Positions 5,588 to 9,285 of a DNA stretch of 9,285 nt are shown piece by piece (the first letter of the stretch is position 1; each line of letters opens with the position of its first letter). Under the pieces are notes generated by a model. That model saw only the letters and a program-made list of their open reading frames with translations, was not told the origin of the DNA and ran no database searches. The stretch comes from Desulfuromonadaceae bacterium GWC2_58_13 (lineage in GTDB: Bacteria; Desulfobacterota; Desulfuromonadia; Desulfuromonadales; Trichloromonadaceae): NCBI GenBank assembly GCA_001825565.1, contig MHXM01000104.1, positions 9,014 through 18,298 of the forward strand. Reading direction: 5' to 3'. The position numbers were made by a program, and so were the translations under genes.

Positions 5588-6937
5588 ATGCGTTACATCC
5601 CTCATACCGAGGAAGACATCCGCCAGATGCTCGATGCCATCGGGGTCGAGACCGTGGGCGACTTGTTCACGGGCATTCCCGCCGATGTCCGTCTGCAACG
5701 GCCGATGAACCTGCCCCCCGCCCTGGCCGAAGGCGACCTGCTGCGGGAATTCAAGCAACTGGCGCGGCAGAATGCCACGGTTGAAAGCCACTTGTCGTTT
5801 CTCGGCGGCGGCGCCTACAACCACTTCATTCCGGCGGTGGTCGACCAGATGATTTCCCGCAGCGAGTTCTACACCGCGTATACGCCGTACCAGCCGGAAA
5901 TCAGTCAGGGAACCCTGCAGGCTATTTTCGAGTACCAGACCCTGGTCTGCCAGTTGACCGGGATGGATGTGGCCAATGCCTCCATGTACGACGGGGCCTC
6001 CGCTTGCGCCGAGGCGGTGCTGATGGCGGTCCGCGCCTCTCGCCGCAAAAAGGTACTGATTTCCGCCGCCCTTCATCCCGAGTACCGGGAAACGGTGGAA
6101 ACCTACTGTCGCTACCTTGATATCGAACTGGTAACAATTCCTTTTGCCGCCGACGGTCGCACCGATCTGTCGGCCCTGGAACGGGCGCTTGGCAAGGATG
6201 TGGCGGCAGTGGTTACCGGTTATCCCAATTTCTTCGGCGTTATCGAAGACCTGGCCGCCCAGGCCGGGATGGCTCAGGGTAGCGGCGCCCGTCTGGTGAC
6301 GGCGGTGGCCGAGCCGATCGCCCTCGGCCTGCTCAAGTCGCCCGGCGAATTGGGAGCGGACATCGTGGCCGGCGAGGGGCAGAGCTTCGGCATCCCGGTT
6401 TCCTTCGGTGGACCCTATCTCGGCTTCTTCGCCGCTCGCCAGCAGGATGTCCGATCGATGCCCGGTCGTCTGGTCGGCGAAACGATCGACAAGGAAGAGC
6501 GGCGCGGTTTCGTGCTCACCCTGTCGACCCGCGAGCAGCACATCCGGCGCGAAAAGGCGACCTCGAACATCTGCTCCAACGAAGGCCTGTGTGCGCTGAT
6601 GGCCACTGTCTACCTGTCATTGATGGGCAAGGCCGGTATCCGCGAGGTGGCGGTGCAGAACCACTCCAAGGCCGATTATGCCCGCCGGGCTATTGCCGCC
6701 CTCAAGGGCTATGCCATCCCCTTTGCCGCCCCGGTGTTCAACGAATTCGTGGTTGAGGCTCCGGAGCCGGCGGCGGCGGTGCTGGGTCGTCTCGAACAGC
6801 AGAACATCCTCGGCGGGATTCCACTCGAACGTTACTTCGGGGGAATGGCCAACCGGTTCCTGGTCTGCGTCACCGAACAGAACAGCAAAGCCGAGATCGA
6901 CGCCCTGGTGGCGGCACTGGCGGGAGGTGGACAATGA
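5588..6937 (+). CDS. gcvPA: GcvPA, glycine dehydrogenase (decarboxylating) subunit 1
   Basis: This 449-residue protein is the N-terminal half of the split glycine cleavage P-protein. With GcvPB it forms the PLP enzyme that decarboxylates glycine and loads the aminomethyl group on GcvH, or does the reverse. Typical motifs are the start MRYIPHTEEDIRQML, GGGAYNHF (73-80), YTPYQPEISQG (98-108) and NASMYDGA (130-137). GEGQSFGIPVSFGGPYLGF lies in the middle, followed by TREQHIRREKATSNIC. The PLP lysine is in GcvPB, as usual for the split form. ATG 5588 is chosen because AGGAG (5576-5580) sits seven bases upstream and the N-terminus is canonical; the frame is open further upstream but those residues overlap the end of gcvH. 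It overlaps gcvPB by four bases (ATGA), suggesting coupled translation of the two subunits. Confidence 0.96.
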   Translation: MRYIPHTEEDIRQMLDAIGVETVGDLFTGIPADVRLQRPMNLPPALAEGDLLREFKQLARQNATVESHLSFLGGGAYNHFIPAVVDQMISRSEFYTAYTPYQPEISQGTLQAIFEYQTLVCQLTGMDVANASMYDGASACAEAVLMAVRASRRKKVLISAALHPEYRETVETYCRYLDIELVTIPFAADGRTDLSALERALGKDVAAVVTGYPNFFGVIEDLAAQAGMAQGSGARLVTAVAEPIALGLLKSPGELGADIVAGEGQSFGIPVSFGGPYLGFFAARQQDVRSMPGRLVGETIDKEERRGFVLTLSTREQHIRREKATSNICSNEGLCALMATVYLSLMGKAGIREVAVQNHSKADYARRAIAALKGYAIPFAAPVFNEFVVEAPEPAAAVLGRLEQQNILGGIPLERYFGGMANRFLVCVTEQNSKAEIDALVAALAGGGQ

Positions 6938-8388
6938 CGACCCTGGGGACCAGCGGACTGATTCTCAACGAAAAGCTGATGTTCGAACATTCCGACCCGG
7001 GGCGCAAGGGGTACAGCCTGCCCCCCCTCGATGTGCCGGCAGTCACCTTGCCGGCGCCGCTGGTACGGAACGAGGTGCCCGGTTTCCCCGAGCTGTCCGA
7101 GGTCGACGTGGTGCGCCACTTCACCCGCCTGTCGACCTGGAACTACGGAGTCGACTCGGGTTTCTACCCCCTGGGCAGCTGCACCATGAAGTACAACCCC
7201 AAGATCAACGAGACGGTGGCCCGCCTGCCGGGGCTGGCCGGGGTGCATCCGGCGACTCCGGAGCATCTCAGCCAGGGGGCGCTCAAGCTGATGTACGAGT
7301 TGCAGACGGCGCTGGCCGAGATCTCCGGTTTTTCCGCCATCACCCTGCAACCGGCGGCCGGCGCCCACGGTGAGCTGGCCGGCATGCTGATGATCCGGGC
7401 CTGGCACGAGGCCCTGGGCAATCCTAGAGCCAAGGTGTTGATCCCCGACACCGCCCACGGCACCAACCCGGCCAGCGCCGCTCTCTGCGGCTACGAGGTG
7501 GTGCCGATCGCCTCCGACGGGGTGTTGTCGGCGCAGACGGTGGCCGAGCACATGGACGGCGAAGTCGCCGCGCTGATGGTTACCAACCCCAACACCCTGG
7601 GCCTGTTCGAATCGGAGATCCGCGAGATCTGCGACATCGTCCATGCCAAAGGAGGGTTGGTTTACTGCGACGGCGCCAACCTCAACGCCCTGATGGGGAT
7701 CGCCCGCCCCGGAGACATGGGGATCGACGTGATGCATTTCAACCTGCACAAAACCTTCGCCACCCCCCACGGCGGCGGCGGTCCCGGTTCCGGCCCGGTT
7801 GGTGTAACCAAGGCTTTGACACCGTTTCTGCCGGTACCGGTGCTCACTTCGGGCGAATCGGGGTACCGGCTCGATTATGACCGTCCCCAAAGCATCGGGC
7901 GCCTGCGGTCGTTTTTCGGCAATTTCGGCATCATGGTTCGGGCCTACGCCTACATCCGGACCATGGGGGCGGCGGGCCTGAAACACGCCAGCGAGATGGC
8001 GGTGCTCAATGCCAATTACGTGCGGGCGCGACTGGAGGGGACTTTCCACCTGCCGTACCCGAACCGTTCTCTGCACGAGGTGGTCTTTTCCGACCGTGAC
8101 CTGGCCGGCGACTGTCATACTCTCGATCTGGCCAAGCGGCTGATCGATTACGGCTACCATCCGCCGACCATCTATTTTCCGCTGGTGGTCAAGGGGGCGA
8201 TCATGATCGAACCAACGGAAACGGAAAGCCAGGAAACCCTCGACGAATTCTGCGAGGCCATGTTGGCCATTGCCGTCGAGGCCCGGGATACTCCCGGACT
8301 GCTGCACGCGGCCCCGGTGCGTACGCGAATCCGTCGACTCGACGAAACCGCCGCGGCGCGCAAGCCAAGGTTGAAGTGGGAAGGGTAG
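6934..8388 (+). CDS. gcvPB: GcvPB, glycine dehydrogenase (decarboxylating) subunit 2
   Basis: This 484-residue protein is the C-terminal, PLP-binding half of the split P-protein. The PLP lysine is Lys273 in FNLHKTFATPHGGGGPGSGP. Other signatures are GSCTMKYNP (81-89), AAGAHGE (141-147), HGTNPASA (175-182) and the C-terminal YGYHPPTIYFPL and EPTETESQETLDEF, which close the active site. Together these indicate an active enzyme. The start ATG 6934 overlaps the gcvPA stop. A ribosome site GGGAGG (6922-6927) lies six bases upstream inside gcvPA. It is the last gene of the block and is followed seven bases later by a strong terminator. Split P-proteins are usual in Firmicutes, archaea and several anaerobic lineages, while E. 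coli has the fused form. The enzyme is cytosolic. Confidence 0.97.
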   Translation: MTTLGTSGLILNEKLMFEHSDPGRKGYSLPPLDVPAVTLPAPLVRNEVPGFPELSEVDVVRHFTRLSTWNYGVDSGFYPLGSCTMKYNPKINETVARLPGLAGVHPATPEHLSQGALKLMYELQTALAEISGFSAITLQPAAGAHGELAGMLMIRAWHEALGNPRAKVLIPDTAHGTNPASAALCGYEVVPIASDGVLSAQTVAEHMDGEVAALMVTNPNTLGLFESEIREICDIVHAKGGLVYCDGANLNALMGIARPGDMGIDVMHFNLHKTFATPHGGGGPGSGPVGVTKALTPFLPVPVLTSGESGYRLDYDRPQSIGRLRSFFGNFGIMVRAYAYIRTMGAAGLKHASEMAVLNANYVRARLEGTFHLPYPNRSLHEVVFSDRDLAGDCHTLDLAKRLIDYGYHPPTIYFPLVVKGAIMIEPTETESQETLDEFCEAMLAIAVEARDTPGLLHAAPVRTRIRRLDETAAARKPRLKWEG

Positions 8389-8394
8389 AAACTG

Positions 8395-8424
8395 AAAAAG
8401 GGGAGCCGGTCGGCTCCCCTTTTT
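8395..8424. terminator. Bidirectional intrinsic terminator between gcvPB and the TonB-type gene
   Basis: AAAAA, then GGGGAGCC (8400-8407), loop GGTC, GGCTCCCC (8412-8419), then TTTTT (8420-8424). The stem has eight strong pairs, extended by five A-T pairs. Because an A-run precedes and a T-run follows, it can end transcription from both converging genes. It lies six bases after the gcvPB stop and 25 bases from the stop of the minus-strand gene. Confidence 0.93.
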
Positions 8425-8449
8425 CGTATCGGTTTTTCGCTGGGGACAT

Positions 8450-9285
8450 TTAGTACAGGAAGGGGCGGGTGCGGGTCAACTCGTATTTGAAGAAGACCAT
8501 GATGTTCAGTTCGTCTTTGGGAAAGGCTTTGGGCAGGGGGCCGTACGTTGCCCCTTTGCGGATGGCCTGCATGGCCTCATGATCGAGTAGCGGATGGCCG
8601 CTGGTTTCCTTGAGCACCACGTCTTTGACGTCCCCCTCCCGGGTGATTGTCACCTTGAGCAGGCAGGTTCCTTCCTGTCCGAGTTCCTTGGCGATATCCG
8701 GATAGTTCCAGACCATTTCGACGTTGCGCCGAAACCGTTGAAAGAACGAGATGAGGATGTCTTTTTCGGTGTCGAGCCAGACCGTATCCCCTTCTTCGAC
8801 CTCGGTGCGGTATTTTCGCCGCCATTGATCGGAAACGCTGGCGGCGGCCGATTTGGCGGAAGCCAGCAGATCGAGATTTTTCAGCCGCTCGGGGGACTGT
8901 GGGGTGCGGTCTGCGGTGGTCTCTGGTTTTTTCGGCGAGGGTTGGGTCGGAATCGGTGGACCGCTGCTTCCCGGGCGCCGCTGCGGTTCGGTAGCCGCCG
9001 TTGGTTGGGGCGGCTTGGACGGCTTAATCTCCGGCGTCGGTTTCTGGGTGGCCTGTCGGGCGACGGGAGAAACGGCTTTCGGCGTCCGGTCGTCGAAATC
9101 TTCTCCTTTTGGGGCGACCTCTTTTTGTACCACCTGGTCCGACGGACCCAGACGTTTGGCCGGAGTGTCGCGCGGCTTTTCCTGCTCCGGCCGGGCAGGA
9201 ATGTCAAGCTCCCGGCTGAGGGGCTGCGGCGGGCGCAGGTCGACGTAGACCGGCTTTTTTTCCGGAGGTACCGGCACCAGGGCAT
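8450..9285 (-). CDS. TonB-type energy transducer / TonB C-terminal domain protein (partial, N-terminus off the window)
   Basis: The minus-strand frame is open to the right edge, giving 277 visible residues ending at TAA 8452-8450. The first part (about 130 residues) is rich in Pro, Lys and Arg, without globular motifs, as in the periplasm-spanning linker of TonB. A helical stretch follows (LKNLDLLASAKSAAA). The last 90 residues form a TonB C-terminal domain: RRNVEMVWNYPD, GTCLLKVTITREGDVKDVVL, then SGHPLLDHEAMQAIRKG and a final beta strand (IMVFFKYEL). Such proteins carry energy from ExbB/ExbD in the inner membrane to outer-membrane receptors. The expected N-terminal membrane helix is not in the window; the visible sequence begins just after where it should end (LVPVPPEKKPVYVDL). 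A GTG at 9277 is a possible start but would leave no anchor, so I treat the gene as truncated by the window. It converges on gcvPB and has no evident link to C1 metabolism. A TolA-like role is the main alternative. Confidence 0.82.
   Translation of the reverse strand, partial: ALVPVPPEKKPVYVDLRPPQPLSRELDIPARPEQEKPRDTPAKRLGPSDQVVQKEVAPKGEDFDDRTPKAVSPVARQATQKPTPEIKPSKPPQPTAATEPQRRPGSSGPPIPTQPSPKKPETTADRTPQSPERLKNLDLLASAKSAAASVSDQWRRKYRTEVEEGDTVWLDTEKDILISFFQRFRRNVEMVWNYPDIAKELGQEGTCLLKVTITREGDVKDVVLKETSGHPLLDHEAMQAIRKGATYGPLPKAFPKDELNIMVFFKYELTRTRPFLY

Noticed and set aside
6832..8307. 491-codon minus-strand open frame opposite gcvPB
   Set aside because: It lies opposite intact gcvPB. The His/Gly/Gln-rich translation is typical of antisense frames in GC-rich genes.

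Overview
The window looks like a GC-rich chromosomal segment from an anaerobic deltaproteobacterium, most likely Desulfuromonadota (Geobacter, Desulfuromonas or Pelobacter relatives). That placement is an inference. It rests on protein style, on a two-component MetV/MetF methylene-tetrahydrofolate reductase, on a P-protein split into GcvPA and GcvPB, on a receiver-GGDEF protein behind a sigma-54-like promoter, and on a TonB-type protein next door. No rRNA, tRNA, mobile element or CRISPR array is visible.

Layout. Positions 951 to 1 (minus strand) hold a diguanylate cyclase with a degenerate receiver domain; its C-terminal end lies outside the window. A 466-base non-coding region follows (952-1417). 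It carries a sigma-54-like promoter for the cyclase, a perfect 12-base palindrome upstream of that promoter, and a sigma-70-like promoter for folD. On the plus strand come folD (1418), metV (2349) and metF (3041), probably one transcript. A second sigma-70-like promoter starts one base after the metF stop and precedes gcvT (4007), gcvH (5167), gcvPA (5588) and gcvPB (6934). A strong bidirectional terminator (8395-8424) separates this block from a convergent TonB-type gene on the minus strand, whose N-terminus is beyond the right edge.

How the genes work together. GcvPA/GcvPB, GcvH and GcvT interconvert glycine with CO2, ammonia and 5,10-methylene-tetrahydrofolate. FolD connects methylene-THF to methenyl-THF and 10-formyl-THF (oxidised side), and MetV/MetF connect it to 5-methyl-THF (reduced side). 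All enzymes meeting at methylene-THF are therefore side by side. The set could burn glycine to feed methyl and formyl groups, or run backwards as a glycine synthase (reductive glycine pathway). Formate-THF ligase and the L-protein (dihydrolipoyl dehydrogenase) are absent from the window, so direction cannot be decided here.

The most interesting items are the compact C1/glycine module, the cysteine-rich MetV paired with a short MetF, a nine-codon mini-ORF with a good ribosome site just ahead of a metF that lacks one, and the cyclase with a non-phosphorylatable-looking receiver under a probable sigma-54 promoter. The core enzymes belong to known families, and I do not see a clearly new system.
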